16,591 nucleotides of DNA from Gonium pectorale (GCA_001584585.1 LSYV01000104.1:158608-175198); one strand, 5' to 3'; numbered from the stretch's first letter, positions 1 to 9,397 are shown. Numbers and translations are program-made. The notes: generated by a model from the letters alone, not told the origin.

Positions 1-186
1 CTTGCGGTACATCTGACGGTTCCTTAGACCGTCCGTGCACGTTTGCTATATATATAGGTTATACCGATTGCCCACCAGACTGTCACCCCGTCGGCAGTCT
101 TTGCTTTGTCAATGACGTCACTGGCAGAGCCAAGTGACTACAGCTAGGAAAGCCCATCCATATGCGCTCATCAGTCTCGCCCTGAC
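1..186 (-). other. Intron of the transporter gene running off the left edge
   Basis: No reading frame with a Walker A motif (GPSG.GKT) occurs on the minus strand here, although the next exon should begin with it. There is an AT-rich TATATATATA stretch at about 48-57. I see no gene on either strand. Confidence 0.6.
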
Positions 187-467
187 CATGATTGCATTCA
201 CGCTCTCGGCAAACAGCTGTCCGCTGATGCCCATGAGCTTGCTGCCGGGCTGCTTCTTGGTGGCGCCGGGGCCCTTGTCCTTGTCTGCGCTGCTGCGCTG
301 CAGGCGGCCCGTCACGTTGTTGAAGAAGATGTCGATGCGCATGTCGGTTACGCCAACCTCCTTGCCGTACGTCTTCAGCAGTTGAGCGAGAGTCGAGGAT
401 GAGGGGGCGCCCGCCGCCGATCGGCTGTTGCCGCTGCGGTCGGGAGCCTGTCTTGCGTCGGTGTTGC
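187..467 (-). CDS. Transporter exon 14: start of the ATPase domain
   Basis: Acceptor ..cctccag, donor gtcagg, 281 bases, phase 1 to 0. The first third is Ser/Ala-rich (RSGNSRSAAGAPSSS). Then come LLKTYGKEVGVTDMRIDIFF and KLMGISGQLFAESVNAIM. In ABCG proteins AIM is followed by GPSG.GKT (Walker A), so the next exon should open with that motif. It is not present in 1-186. Confidence 0.85.
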
Positions 468-3400
468 CTGGAGGATGGGTAGAGCGAATGAAGTGACCAG
501 CGAAACGGAGGGATGAGCGAGAGCATTCAGGACATGCATGCACATGTTTCGTTTCCACGATTCCAATAATGCTGTGTACGCGATGTAGGTGCGGTTTGAG
601 ACGCAAGGCGTTGACAAAGGGCTCCGTGCAGTCTGCAACACATACACGCGCACACCTAGCACACTCCCTCCGCATGCGCGAATTCGTTTGCACCAGCCCC
701 GCCCCAATGTAGCGGATGGACCTGTGGGCTGCCGCTGCTGGGCAACAGGCGCCGCCCCCTCTCCAGCTTCCGCTACTTTGCCCTCCTGCCGCTGCTGCTG
801 CTGCTCTAGCCGTTCCTGCTGCTTCTTTTCCTGTTCCTTGGCTGCCAGAATGGTTTCCAGCGCTGCGTTGTAGCGGGTGACTACCTCGAGCACCCACACG
901 CCCAGCTTGGCGACCAGCAGCGACACGCAAGTGCCCGCCAGGATGAGGCCGAACAGCAGGCCCGCGGTGCGGTCGCCGCTGGGGTACACCGTGCCCTCCG
1001 GGCAGCTGGCCAGCCTATTAGGAAAACAAAATCGACCGGAACGGCGTGCAATGATAAGTGGAATTCGCCGTTCCAAGAATGAAGGACCAGCACTGCTATC
1101 AGTTGGTAACATATGCATGTGCACAGGCAACGTACTCGACGGCTCCATACATAGTCAGAGCGATACTCGACGGCTCCATACATAGTCAGAGCGCTAGCTG
1201 CGCCAGCAATAAACTGGCTGGGCCCTCTCGCGCGGAGTACTTGCATGAGGCGGCACAGAGCACGCGCCGACACCAACCGTTTCGCTAATACGTACGTTGC
1301 ACAGCCACAGGTAGGTAGGGAGCTCAGGCAGATTGCGTACAACACATGGCTAGCTAGTTTATTCCTATCTAGCTAAGCTTACGGTGGGCATGGCACGGGG
1401 AACACCGATTGCGGCTTGCAGTAGCTGCCGCTGTCGCAACGGACCAGGGTGGCCGGGTCAGGGCAGTAGTGGCCGCCCCTGCATTGCATGCAGATGGGTG
1501 GAGGGATTGATTGGCAATCCGATGGCAGTCGTTAAGCGTTGGTAGGTCTGCCTTGGCAGACGACGTCGTGTATGTAGGTACACCTACAAAGTAGGTTTAC
1601 TATCTAGAGCCGTGGGGCGCGTACGGTGGGCAGACGTCCCAACTGAAGCATCCTAACAAGAATGTGTATGCTGGCGCAACAGCCGGCGTACATGCTCACT
1701 CGCGCGTACTCACGGGCACTTGACCTCAGGTGTGGTAGAATTCTCGGGACAGTAGTTTCCGCGAATTGGGCCGCGACCGTCGCGCAGCCGCTGGATCCAG
1801 CCGCCCGACGAATCCTGCAAGTACGACACCCGTACAGTAATGTCAGCGACAGCAGTAGCCTTTGACAAACAGCTAGCCTGGCTCCCCCGACGTATGAATA
1901 AATGCACACAGTCGAGTACGGCAACAGCCGGCTGCTCACGCCTGACAAGACACACTCGCGAACAAACGTATATGCAACACCCACGGATCGCCCGTACCCC
2001 TTCTGAAGTCATGATGAGGGACGACCAGCTGCCGGAGCTGAGGGGGGCGTACGTACATGCAAGGCGAGGGTCCCGCTTTGGCACATTGTCCACGCATCGG
2101 AAGCACGCAGTCATATTGTCCACGCATAAGAAGCAGTAATGACCCACGCGCTAGATAGAAGTGATGCTCTATCACACCAGCAGTGCCGTTGGTATTCATC
2201 AGCATGCACGTTGCACGATAGGTACTGTCCCAGCTAGCTAGCTAGCCTGAGTCGTCTCAGCCAGCCAGTCAAGCAACTTGCACGTGATGACCGACCCAGT
2301 GGCAGATCCAATCACTGCAGAACCACCTTACTCGCTGTATGTGCAGTTTACTGGCTGGACTGAGCGGGCGGTGCAGTAGAAGCCCGCGGGACAGGGGCGG
2401 CGCTCGGCGGGCGTGGGACAGAAAGAGCCAGCTGGGCAATCCAAGTCTGTTCCTTCGGGATCCAGCTGCGGTTCACAGCATGCACATTTACTGGTCATCA
2501 ACGGCTCAACTAATAAAAGGTATTGGCATATGCATACGGTGAACAATTGGCATATGCATATGGCATTAAACGATGATCATGCTGCGTAAGGCCATTAGAC
2601 AATAAAAAGTAGAGCATCCTACCTTTACCGTGGTGGATCCCTCTGGGCAGTACTGCCCCGACAGGCAAGGTATGCACACGGCCCGCAGAGTCAGCGCCGC
2701 CGGGTCATCCGTGGGCAGGCCCCGGAACGCCTGGCGCAGCAGGCAGGTCGATAGGGCGACAGGAAAGACAGGCAGTCGGCAGGGTTCGCTAGTTTCCTTT
2801 CCGGGCGGCAACATTGCTATCCCCACAAACGGGCCATTGCCTGTCGTGCGTGTAGAGGCTATGACACGAACCAAGGGTTTCAGGGATGCGCCGGACTCGA
2901 AGTGCGAGTCGTACATGTGTGGTCAAGATATATGTACGCAATGCAAAGGCCTGCCCATGGAAGCGGAAGCCAGGGACATGTTGATTACGGTTTACCAACT
3001 GGAACAACAGCCTCAAGTTGCTGTCTGCGCCTAATGGAGAAAGCAGGGATAGTGCGTCCTACATACTGTACGCCGCCCATCCTCGGCCTCATCACCTGTC
3101 GCGAGCAGATGTGCCCTGCCGGGCAGCGACTGAAGGCCGCGTCGGGCACGGCGGTGCAGGGGCATCCCGGGGCCGCGAGGCGCGGGAAGGCGGGCAGGCC
3201 GGTGGCTGGGTCGGTGGCCTCGGTGCGGGGGCACAGCACGGCGCGGCTGGGGCCCGACATGACGGACGCCAGAGCCTGCATGCATGGGCATACGCATACG
3301 CATGGGCAGCACGCACCCGATCGAGCGCAAAATCGCAAGCAAGCAAGAGACTCGGGCACTGCACATGCATACGATGGAAGCAGTGTGTGCGTGCGGTACG

Positions 3401-6400
3401 TAGCACCCGTGCGTAAAGAAATGCAAGATAGGGACGCGGGCACGCACTGATGATTGGATAGATCTAGCTACTACGGATGCTCTCGGGGTGACTTGCGAAC
3501 TTGATTGATTGCTTGCATGGTAGGTTGTGGTGTGGTGTGTTGTTTTAAACCGCGCCGCCATTGGTTCGTAACACGTACATGTCATTCATGAGAAGGGGGC
3601 TGCCGCGTTGGCGAACAGGTCGCAGTTGTGCTGGGCGCATGAGACTGGCACTCATGTGTAGTGCGGCTCTTCGAAGCAACGCACCAGCAATGACAGCGGC
3701 TCTCCGTCCCCAGTTTGTGTGCTGTGGTAGATGTTGGAGAGCGCGCCGGATACGTAGCCGGCGGGGTCGGAGGCTGCTGGTGGGGAGGTCGTGGTTGCGC
3801 TGCTGGTGGCGTTAGTGGCGTTGGCGATGTTTGGAGAGCTGCTGCTGCCTTCAGCAATAGAGGCAGTTGCGTAGAGAGACCCGCGCAGGTACACCGCAAG
3901 CTCTTCCGCCGTATACTGCGCGCATATCACGAGGCAAGTGGTTGGATGGGACAGATGGAGGTGCGCACGTATAAGCTTTCATAAACAACAGCGACAGCAG
4001 TCCAACCGCACCTAGCCTGGTTACCTCGCGTCCTCCTTCCCCCGACTTCCCAAACACTACTCGTGCAGCGGGAGTGACATTGCTGTACGAAAAGCGGACA
4101 GTTGCACGCCCGTACGTGCCTCCACCCAAAGAGATCATTTACCAAACTACCATATCTTTTTTTCTATCCGCCACGTAATTACTAACCAGCGCCACATCAT
4201 GCAGAGGGTCTTGCCGCCGAACGCGCCTCAGGGTAAAGGAAAGGTCAACCACGGAATCCAGAAGAGGCGACAGAGCCGAGGGAGCTGCGGTACTGGCGGC
4301 GCTTCTGCCGCCAGCAGCTGCGGCTACGTTACCCCGTGGTGAAGCGGCAATGCTGCTGCTGTTCAGGGCGACCCCGAATCGCTCCAGGAGGGGCCCAAGG
4401 GCCCCGGCGGGACAGGCTGCAAGGCAGCCCTCTCCAGGGTCGCCCTGAGCATCCTCGTCGTTCAAGCATCGGGTGCAGGGCTACATACGAAGAGCAAGGG
4501 TGGTAGAAGGAGCGGTCGAGTTGAAGCAGGTTGCCTGCTTGGTGAGCGGAGCGGGCTCACGTACGTACATATGGGAAGCAGAGGTGCACATGGCAATCAG
4601 CGGAGACTGGGAGCGAACGTGTCTCCCCAGCCAACAAAAACGTATTTGAAGCAGGCCGCTTGATTGATTGGTGAGGGACCTCACCGGTGGCTGTCCAGTA
4701 AATTCGGACAGCCTCGGCCTGTCAGCCAGCATGCAACATGTGCGATTGCCCTCCAACTGTCTGTGTTTCCCGATGCAAGCATACGTACGCATGCACGGTT
4801 CGTTCGCACCGCAGCAGACAGGGTCGAGGCCACCTACCCATGTATGTTTATTTTGAGGCAGAGCATGCCGGGTCAAGCCGCGCGCCAGGGCCGGGGCGCC
4901 ATGTTCGTACCAAAGCATATCCACCCTACCTGGCAGGTGGGTTGCCCGGTCGCGCCGCCATCAACACCGCCGCTGGGCGGGGATGATGGCGCCATGCAGA
5001 AGAGGCCGGCGCCGCACTCCCAGCCGTAGCTGCAGTGCTCCTCCCGCCTGCAGCTGCACCTGCAACACGAGTACGGGTAATCAGGTTGGGCACACACGCG
5101 TACACACTGACGCAATGGCGGTGGCTATGTTTTGTGCATGACAGGAGATAATAGTATTGTTGCTGTGTGGGTATGTCTGCAAGCCCATGCATCGATCTAT
5201 CACTAAGTCGTATCAATTCGTTTGCTCTATACGATACCTGCCGGCGGGTCCCCACCGTGCGCATGATGAAGCCTACGCGCGCTGGTGCCATGTCCACGCA
5301 GATAGATAGACGAGGGCGCTGCCTCCATCTACCCGGCTACATACAGCGAGACAGGGCTCCCTCGCTCGCGTACCTCTCTGCGCACTGGCCGAAGAGCAGG
5401 TGTCCCATAGCGTTGCGCATTCCTGCTGCAAAGTCATATCGGTCCGGCCGCAGGCAACACCGCCAGCACTCCATGCACAGGCCGTCGTCCCACTGGGTGT
5501 TGCCCAGGGGGGCTGCGTCGCAGAACCTGTTTGCATGCGTGGGAGGGGCATAGGGCGCATAGGGCATTGGGTGTGTATGGGGTGTGTATGGGGTGTGTGT
5601 GGGATGTGTGTTGGGGGGTGAAGGTCTGGGTACCGATGAAGGCATGGATCGGCATGTGGCTTGGGGGATTCGATCGAAGTCTGGGGATATGCATGTGTGG
5701 TTCGTGTTCTGGCCGCCGGAAGATGTGGATGAACCCGCCGTGGCCCCCCCCTAAGAAGGGGTTCTAGTTTTATGTATGTGACGGCTGTGCCCTGAGGCGT
5801 TGCTTGCCTGGTGAGTTGGGAGGCTGTCAGCTGCATGCTGGTATTATCACGTGTCAGTTGGAGGTATGAAGGGGTTGGCTGCTGGAGGAATTCATCAGTA
5901 TGCACCCCAGCTGAATACGCCGCGGTCGACAAAGAGCTGGAGCACAGCCAAAGCACAGCCAAAGCGGCACCACGCACTCCCGACCGCCAAGCAACAGCAA
6001 CCTTCCCAAGCACAAACCCGTGCGTACGTGTCAAACCCAGACCAGCAGCCACCTGCCTGTACCCCACCAGCCAGCGCACCGCGCCCCCTCCCGGGCTCGC
6101 GTGCGATGTGCCCCGCAGTGATGCCGCCACTTCTGCTAGGCCCTGCTCCCGCCAGCAGGCCCTGCTCACCAGTTGTCATCGCAGTCGCGATGTTTCCGGC
6201 AGGACCGACTCGAGAGCTGCTGTGCCACACCACATACCTGCATAAGATATTGCCATGGCTTATAAGACTTATCAGCTACATCTGAATGGTAGATCAGCAA
6301 GAACTGACGAGCGCAATTGACAGGCCGAGAGCCACTGCTGCAAATTTTTGTGGCGCATAGTGTCGCCATCTCGATCGCTTCATATACGTCTGAAAGTATG

Positions 6401-6714
6401 TCATATCTCACCACCCCCGTTGTTACCGACGGACCGAGAACGTCACGCGGAACGCGGGAATGTAAACGCAATTATGCCACCAGCAGCCTATTCAAAAGCA
6501 TGATTAGAAAAAACAGCATGCATGCGCGTCGCCGACACGCCTGCTGTGTTTGTCGTACGGTGCGTGTCCCCTTTCCCCCTTGCTCCCTCCCCTCCCCCCG
6601 CCCACCCCACACACAGCACCGAGGAAACCCTTGACACAAATACCTGCCGGACAGGTCCCACGCACGCACACAAAAGATGGAGCAGCTCAAGCAGCAGCTC
6701 AGCAGAGCGGTCAT
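187..6714 (-). CDS. ABCG-family ABC transporter, cysteine-rich N-terminal part, 3' truncated by window edge
   Basis: Fourteen exons join in frame on the minus strand: 6714-6644, 6337-6170, 5526-5374, 5059-4930, 4480-4187, 3915-3685, 3275-3096, 2895-2623, 2465-2332, 2037-1998, 1814-1714, 1478-1383, 1014-656 and 467-187 (2511 bases, 837 codons). Order: signal peptide 1-20, cysteine-rich ectodomain to about 640 with repeated CPxGxxC-type motifs, one transmembrane helix about 641-662, a Q/E/K-rich juxtamembrane helix, and the start of the ATPase domain (MRIDIFFNNVTGRL, LMGISGQLFAESVNAIM). In plant ABCG24/28-type transporters the same layout precedes Walker A. Walker A, Walker B, the signature motif and the six-helix membrane domain lie to the left of the window. 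The substrate cannot be told. Start choice: the ATG at 6714 opens a good signal peptide with a phase-matching donor; an alternative start at 9115 is discussed separately. Confidence 0.8.
656..1014 (-). CDS. Transporter exon 13: transmembrane helix and juxtamembrane Q/E/K segment
   Basis: The acceptor ..aatag is secure. The exon begins LASCPEGTVYPSGDRTAG, then the helix LLFGLILAGTCVSLLVAK. A cytosolic helix follows, ETILAAKEQEKKQQERLEQQ, in the place of the basic RERR..KSREAA segment of plant homologues. The 3' end is uncertain: donor gtgtgc at 655 (used here) or gtccat at 721. Both give the phase 1 that the next exon needs. Confidence 0.82.
1133..1193. repeat. 31-bp tandem duplication
   Basis: The unit beginning TACTCGACGGCTCCATACAT occurs at 1133-1163 and again at 1164-1193 with no mismatch over 30 bases. 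It lies in the transporter intron 1015-1382. Confidence 0.95.
1383..1478 (-). CDS. Transporter exon 12: last cysteine-rich repeats
   Basis: Acceptor ..atgcag, donor gtaagc, 96 bases, phase 2 to 2. It reads GGHYCPDPATLVRCDSGSYC, then KPQSVFPVPCP. The pattern G.YCP....V.CDSG.YC matches the membrane-proximal ectodomain of plant ABCG24/28-like proteins. Confidence 0.9.
1714..1814 (-). CDS. Transporter exon 11: ectodomain, GNYCPENST motif
   Basis: Acceptor ..cttgcag, donor gtgagt, 101 bases, phase 0 to 2. It reads DSSGGWIQRLRDGRGPIRGN, then YCPENSTTPEVKCP. It holds an N-x-S/T site (NST) and the half-module GNYCP...KCP that continues in the next exon. Confidence 0.85.
1998..2037 (-). CDS. Transporter exon 10: 40-base exon
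   Basis: This small exon between ..ccctcag and gtacgg converts phase 2 to phase 0, which its two neighbours need. It reads D-SGSWSSLIMTSEG. It resembles the start of the next exon (DSSGGW), hinting at a small duplication. Confidence 0.65.
2084..2135. repeat. Imperfect 30-bp tandem repeat
   Basis: ATTGTCCACGCAT at 2085-2097 recurs at 2115-2127, followed each time by a GAAGCA-like tail. It lies in the intron 2038-2331. Confidence 0.85.
2332..2465 (-). CDS. Transporter exon 9: double CPAGxxC module
   Basis: Acceptor ..accgcag, donor gtaagg, 134 bases, phase 0 to 2. It reads LDPEGTDLDCPAGSFCPTPA, then RRPCPAGFYCTARSVQPVNC. Two CPAG[SF][FY]C units lie 15 residues apart, as in plant ABCG ectodomains. 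Confidence 0.9.
2522..2560. repeat. 15-bp direct repeat, 24-bp period
   Basis: ATTGGCATATGCATA occurs at 2522-2536 and 2546-2560. It lies in the intron 2466-2622. Confidence 0.9.
2623..2895 (-). CDS. Transporter exon 8: ectodomain with CLSGQYCPEGST
   Basis: The donor (gtagga at 2622, or gtaaag 6 bases earlier) follows CIPCLSGQYCPEGSTTVK, a strong match to the cysteine-rich repeats of this family. The 5' end at 2895 (after ..ttcgag) is chosen because it keeps phase 0 and follows an in-frame stop; it is less certain. The middle reads LSTCLLRQAFRGLPTDDPA. Confidence 0.75.
3096..3275 (-). CDS. Transporter exon 7: ectodomain with CPAG motif
   Basis: Acceptor ..catgcag, donor gtgatg, 60 codons, phase 0 to 0. 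It reads ALASVMSGPSRAVLCPRTEA, then APGCPCTAVPDAAFSRCPAG and HICSRQ. RCPAGHIC is a CPxGxxC motif. Codon third positions are almost all G or C. Confidence 0.85.
3685..3915 (-). CDS. Transporter exon 6: ectodomain with N-glycosylation sites
   Basis: Acceptor ..gcgcag, donor gtgcgt, 77 codons, phase 0 to 0. It begins YTAEELAVYLRGSLYATASI. The sequence IANATNATSSATTTSPP holds two N-x-T sites in a Ser/Thr-rich stretch, as expected outside the cell. The exon ends GDGEPLSLL and joins straight to ALASVM. Confidence 0.75.
4187..4480 (-). CDS. Transporter exon 5: ectodomain
   Basis: Acceptor ..tatgtag, donor gttagt, 98 codons, phase 0 to 0. It starts PCTRCLNDEDAQGDPGEGCL and then AACPAGALGPLLERF. After an alanine-rich spacer it carries LLDSVVDLSFTLRRVRRQ. 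The four cysteines sit at the start; the rest is probably an exposed linker. Confidence 0.8.
4930..5059 (-). CDS. Transporter exon 4: cysteine-rich module
   Basis: Acceptor ..gttgcag, donor gtaggg, 130 bases, phase 2 to 0. It reads CSCRREEHCSYGWECGAGLF, then CMAPSSPPSGG and ATGQPTCQ. The motif C..GW.C..G.FC repeats the pattern DC...WFC of exons 2 and 3. It recalls the cysteine-rich ectodomain of plant ABCG transporters. Confidence 0.85.
5374..5526 (-). CDS. Transporter exon 3: cysteine-rich module
   Basis: Acceptor ..aaacag, donor gtacgc, 153 bases, phase 2 to 2. It reads FCDAAPLGNTQWDDGLCMEC, then WRCCLRPDRYDF and HLLFGQCAER. The dense cysteines (C..CW.CC) point to disulfides in an extracellular domain. 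Confidence 0.82.
5570..5615. repeat. GT-rich 11-bp minisatellite
   Basis: About four copies of GGTGTGTATGG, two exact (5570-5580, 5581-5591) and then diverging. It lies in the intron 5527-6169, near the acceptor side of exon 3. Confidence 0.85.
6170..6337 (-). CDS. Transporter exon 2: start of cysteine-rich ectodomain (5' boundary uncertain)
   Basis: The donor gtgagc at 6169 is secure: DCDDNW joins to FCDAAPL. The long form starts after ..tttgcag and carries SGSRPVNCARQFLLIYHSDV. Its codons are less GC-rich than in neighbouring exons, so a short form starting at 6208 (after ..tcgag, same frame) is also possible. The core motif is SCRKHRDCDDNW. Confidence 0.6.
6644..6714 (-). CDS. Transporter exon 1: signal peptide (preferred start)
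   Basis: ATG at 6714 with A at -3. The peptide is MTALLSCCLSCSIFCVRAW, a short hydrophobic core with a plausible cleavage site after VRA. Donor gtattt, phase 2, matches the next exon. The same frame stays open upstream (VPQLWIQPWLRGAVT), so the segment could instead be an internal exon of a longer gene. Confidence 0.55.
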
Positions 6715-7029
6715 CGTCACGGCGCCCCGCAACCACGGCTGGATCCAAAGCTGTGGCACAATGAGGCGCAGCTTGATGCGTGCGGATGTGCGCGGTGCCG
6801 GTGTCGCTATCGGTGTATGTCACGGCGCGCATGCACCACGCACCACGCAGAAGCTACTGGTAACTTCCGGCCGTTCCGGGCATTCCATTTCCGCATTCCA
6901 CCGGCTATACCTACCTAAAGAGATGCACGTAATTATGCGATGCCAGCATACATTCTCTAGTGTAGGAGCTGGCTACCGGTCGCTTGGGGGCAGGCGGCTC
7001 AGCAGGAATGAACCTGTTGCTTTACATAC

Positions 7030-7130
7030 AGTTCCTGCGGGTATGTAGGTGCGTGGGTGATGATGACAGCAGGGTCGCAGCAGCGCTGCATTATCAGCTC
7101 GTAGTCCCGGCGGCACCTCATGAGCGACTG
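7030..7130 (-). CDS. Candidate exon, function unknown
   Basis: Acceptor ..cttgcag, donor gtatgt (or gttcat at 7013, which would be phase 0). It reads QSLMRCRRDYELIMQRCCDP, then AVIITHAPTYPQEL. The CRR...CC spacing looks like the cysteine-rich modules downstream. Confidence 0.35.
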
Positions 7131-9115
7131 CTGCAAGCGGATAGGTGGCGCAGGACCCTTCTGCTAACGCCATTGCGGATAGATAGCGGGCGGCCCAGCT
7201 GGACTCGTGGTACGTAGTTGTAGGCATCGCAGCGGATGTATAGGCACATGTGTGGTCAGGGCGGCGGAGGGCAGGGTGCCAGGGCGGCGTTGCAGCAGGC
7301 CACGCAGCTGGGAGGCACAGGAACGGAGGGCCTGAGGGGCGGCGGCGATACGGTGGTACGGCGGTACGGCAATCTACCTTCATCAACTTGCACCGCGTGG
7401 GAAACAGGGTGGCGGCAGCAGGTAGGCAGGGTGGTACTGCATCTACCAGCCCAACCGCCAGCGGCTGGTTAGACACGTGACACAATTGATGAGCTTTCAA
7501 GTTTGCGCATGAAGGCGCATGAATGGGTGACAGCAGGCTGTTCGATGGCGGCCAAGGGATGGGATGGCGGCTTCCGGCGCCAGAGCGCAAGTTGATCCAT
7601 CCGCAGGGAGAGTGCTGCCCTGGATGTATGCACATAGGGGGCCTGGAGGTAGGGTCAAGGGGGTGAAGGCCGAAGCCGTCTGCAGCGAGGAACAGGCGGG
7701 CAGCAGGGTCATGGGGCGACCCTTGCTAGCTGATCCCACCAGGAGGCTGCCTGTGTGCTGCACAGGTAGGCGTGCATCATACATGCGGTGTTCCCCCATA
7801 TACAGCACCGACGGGCACACCCGGCAGCGACCTAGGCAGCAGCACCAACGGTCAGGACCTGCCTGGGAACTGCCTGGGACCTGGGACCTGCCTGGGAGGG
7901 AGGCGTGCTGTTGATCCGTCCGCCGCCAAGCCAGAGCGGCAAGGAAAACACCCGTGCGTGAGGTCAACATGTGCGACCATGGCGCCTCATCTGGCTGAGG
8001 AGGAGTCCACCTAGCTAACCGCACGGACAGATCCATGTTTGATTGCTAGGTAGAAGGCGCTGGCACGGCACGCCCTGCTGATGAGGAGCAGGGACGGTAG
8101 TTGATGGTTTTGATAAGGGGCAGGGAAATGCAGGGCCCGAGGGTTGGGGGGGGCTGCGGGCCTGGCAGCAGCGAAGAGCTGCGATCGGGATACTGAACAG
8201 GCGCGGTCGGCGGGGTGGCGGCAGTAAGCGTCGAAGCACTAGCGAGCGCCCATGATGCGTGGCTGAGGTAGTGGAAGCTAGCTCTGATAGATAGATGCAG
8301 GAGCTGCTTACGGCGGCGGCGGACGGGTTGCACGGCAGCAGTAGGATGGGCCAGCGGGCGGCGGTGACTTCGAGTGCGTCCCTCGCTTGCAGTGTCCCTA
8401 ATGCTGGGGCGCGCGGCAGCAGCGAGCGGAATGCCTGGCTGGCGGATGCAGACGGTTGACGGTAAGGGCGCGCGTCGTTCCTCTCTCGCGCTTCCTCTAA
8501 GTCTTCCGGAGGCAGCACGTTCACCGCGGACGGAAAGGTTGATGCAAAAGCTAGCCGGATGGGACGGAGGCCGTGAGATGAGGCTGTTTCCAGCGGGCAG
8601 TACGGGCAGGTAGCCCATGGGCACACACCCGGCGCCGTTGGATACGTTAGCATAGTTCAAGCTCGTATCGCTTACTAGCGTATGACCCTGTAGCTGGCAC
8701 ATGCACGATGGATATCACGATTGTTTCCGTACGAAGCATAGCGCAGTAGATGGAATATGAGGTTTTCTGCGTGAGTACACCCACATGGGTGTATAGCTGA
8801 CGTGTATAAGGGCAGGGAGGTGTGGAGTAGTCGGTGTAGGCTATTCGACCACAGGACTTCACTAAGATCTCAGCAAGCGTAAACACATAGAAAATTGCAA
8901 GCACGAGCAAGCCCACAACGCATGCACGGGCTGCTGCCAGCTACACACCCGTCGCTAGTAACGTTGGACGGCGGACAAATTCACAAAGCAAACGCCCATT
9001 AGGCGGCCAGTGTGCCGGGCGGGGAGCTCCACGAGCCCACATCACCACCGCTTGACCCCAAGCACTCGGAAGCGGCCGCTACAAGAACTGTAATAAACTG
9101 GAGCTTGCACCTCAT
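7030..9115 (-). CDS. Tentative upstream exons: alternative 5' end of the transporter or separate secreted protein
   Basis: Several exon-like segments with splice signals lie here. 9115-9041 holds a start with a signal-peptide-like MRCKLQFITVLVAAAS. 8687-8525 (GHTLVSDTSLNYANVSNGAG) follows in phase. 8397-8312 ends ARWPILLLPCNPSAAA before gtaagc. 8192 to about 8067 reads YPDRSSSLLPG. 7331-7248 gives ALRSCASQLRGLLQRRPGTL. 7130-7030 gives QSLMRCRRDYELIMQRCCDP. Codons are GC-rich at third positions and cysteines are frequent, like the ectodomain downstream. I do not recognise a domain, and the joins are not all secured by phase. Either the transporter starts at 9115, or this is a distinct gene. 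Confidence 0.3.
7248..7331 (-). CDS. Candidate exon, function unknown
   Basis: Acceptor ..cctcag, donor gtgcct, 28 codons, phase 0 to 0. It begins ALRSCASQLRGLLQRRPGTL with strongly GC-rich third positions. It joins in phase to the candidate exon at 7130. Not recognised. Confidence 0.35.
7855..7900. repeat. Short CCTGGGA-type repeats
   Basis: The heptamer CCTGGGA recurs four times within about 35 bases, separated by CCTG or ACTG. It lies in the unresolved region between the two genes. Confidence 0.8.
8525..8687 (-). CDS. Candidate exon, function unknown
   Basis: Acceptor ..ctacag, donor gtgaac, phase 0 to 1. It reads GHTLVSDTSLNYANVSNGAG, then CVPMGYLPVLPAG and ASFCINLSVR. It has an N-x-S site and two cysteines. 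It splices in phase to a segment starting at 8397 (after ..attag). FCIN recalls the FC[IV] near the N-terminus of plant ABCG ectodomains, but this is weak. Confidence 0.35.
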
Positions 9116-9397
9116 GTCGTCGGCCCCAAGCAAGAACGCATCCCCGCTACTCAATGCGTGGTTCCAAACCAGACAGCATCGCCCGCCGTCCAGAAAGCGG
9201 AGTTGAGGGAGTACGCTCGCTTTTCTAGGGCGGCCTGGATCTGCAACACCCTGAACCAACCAGAAGACGAGCGGTCATTTGGGACCAGAGATAAGGGGAA
9301 GGCCGCACAGGCGTAAATTACCTTGCCACAACTTGAATAAGCAAACGCATAAACACGCACTGTGGGCTGCCACCTCCAACCAACCTGCTGTACAGCT
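9116..9397. other. Intergenic stretch after the channel stop codon
   Basis: 282 bases separate the channel stop (9398) from the possible start at 9115. I found no TGTAA, the usual green-algal poly(A) signal, in the sense (minus) direction here. No coding pattern stands out on either strand. Confidence 0.4.

Noticed and set aside
118..930. Long minus-strand open frame of about 270 codons
   Set aside because: It reads through the intron between transporter exons 13 and 14 and uses the wrong frame over exon 13; only its 3' third is the true exon 14.
3601..3640. Possible extra transporter exon reading HNCDLFANAAAPF
   Set aside because: The neighbouring exons already join in phase without it, and no donor precedes its TGA stop.
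5273..6169. Long minus-strand open frame of about 298 codons
   Set aside because: It overlaps the well-supported transporter exon 5526-5374 in a different frame and is filled with His/Pro/Thr runs from the GT-rich intron repeat.
9089..9093. TGTAA, the green-algal poly(A) signal
   Set aside because: It is on the plus strand, while both genes run on the minus strand, and no plus-strand gene ends here.
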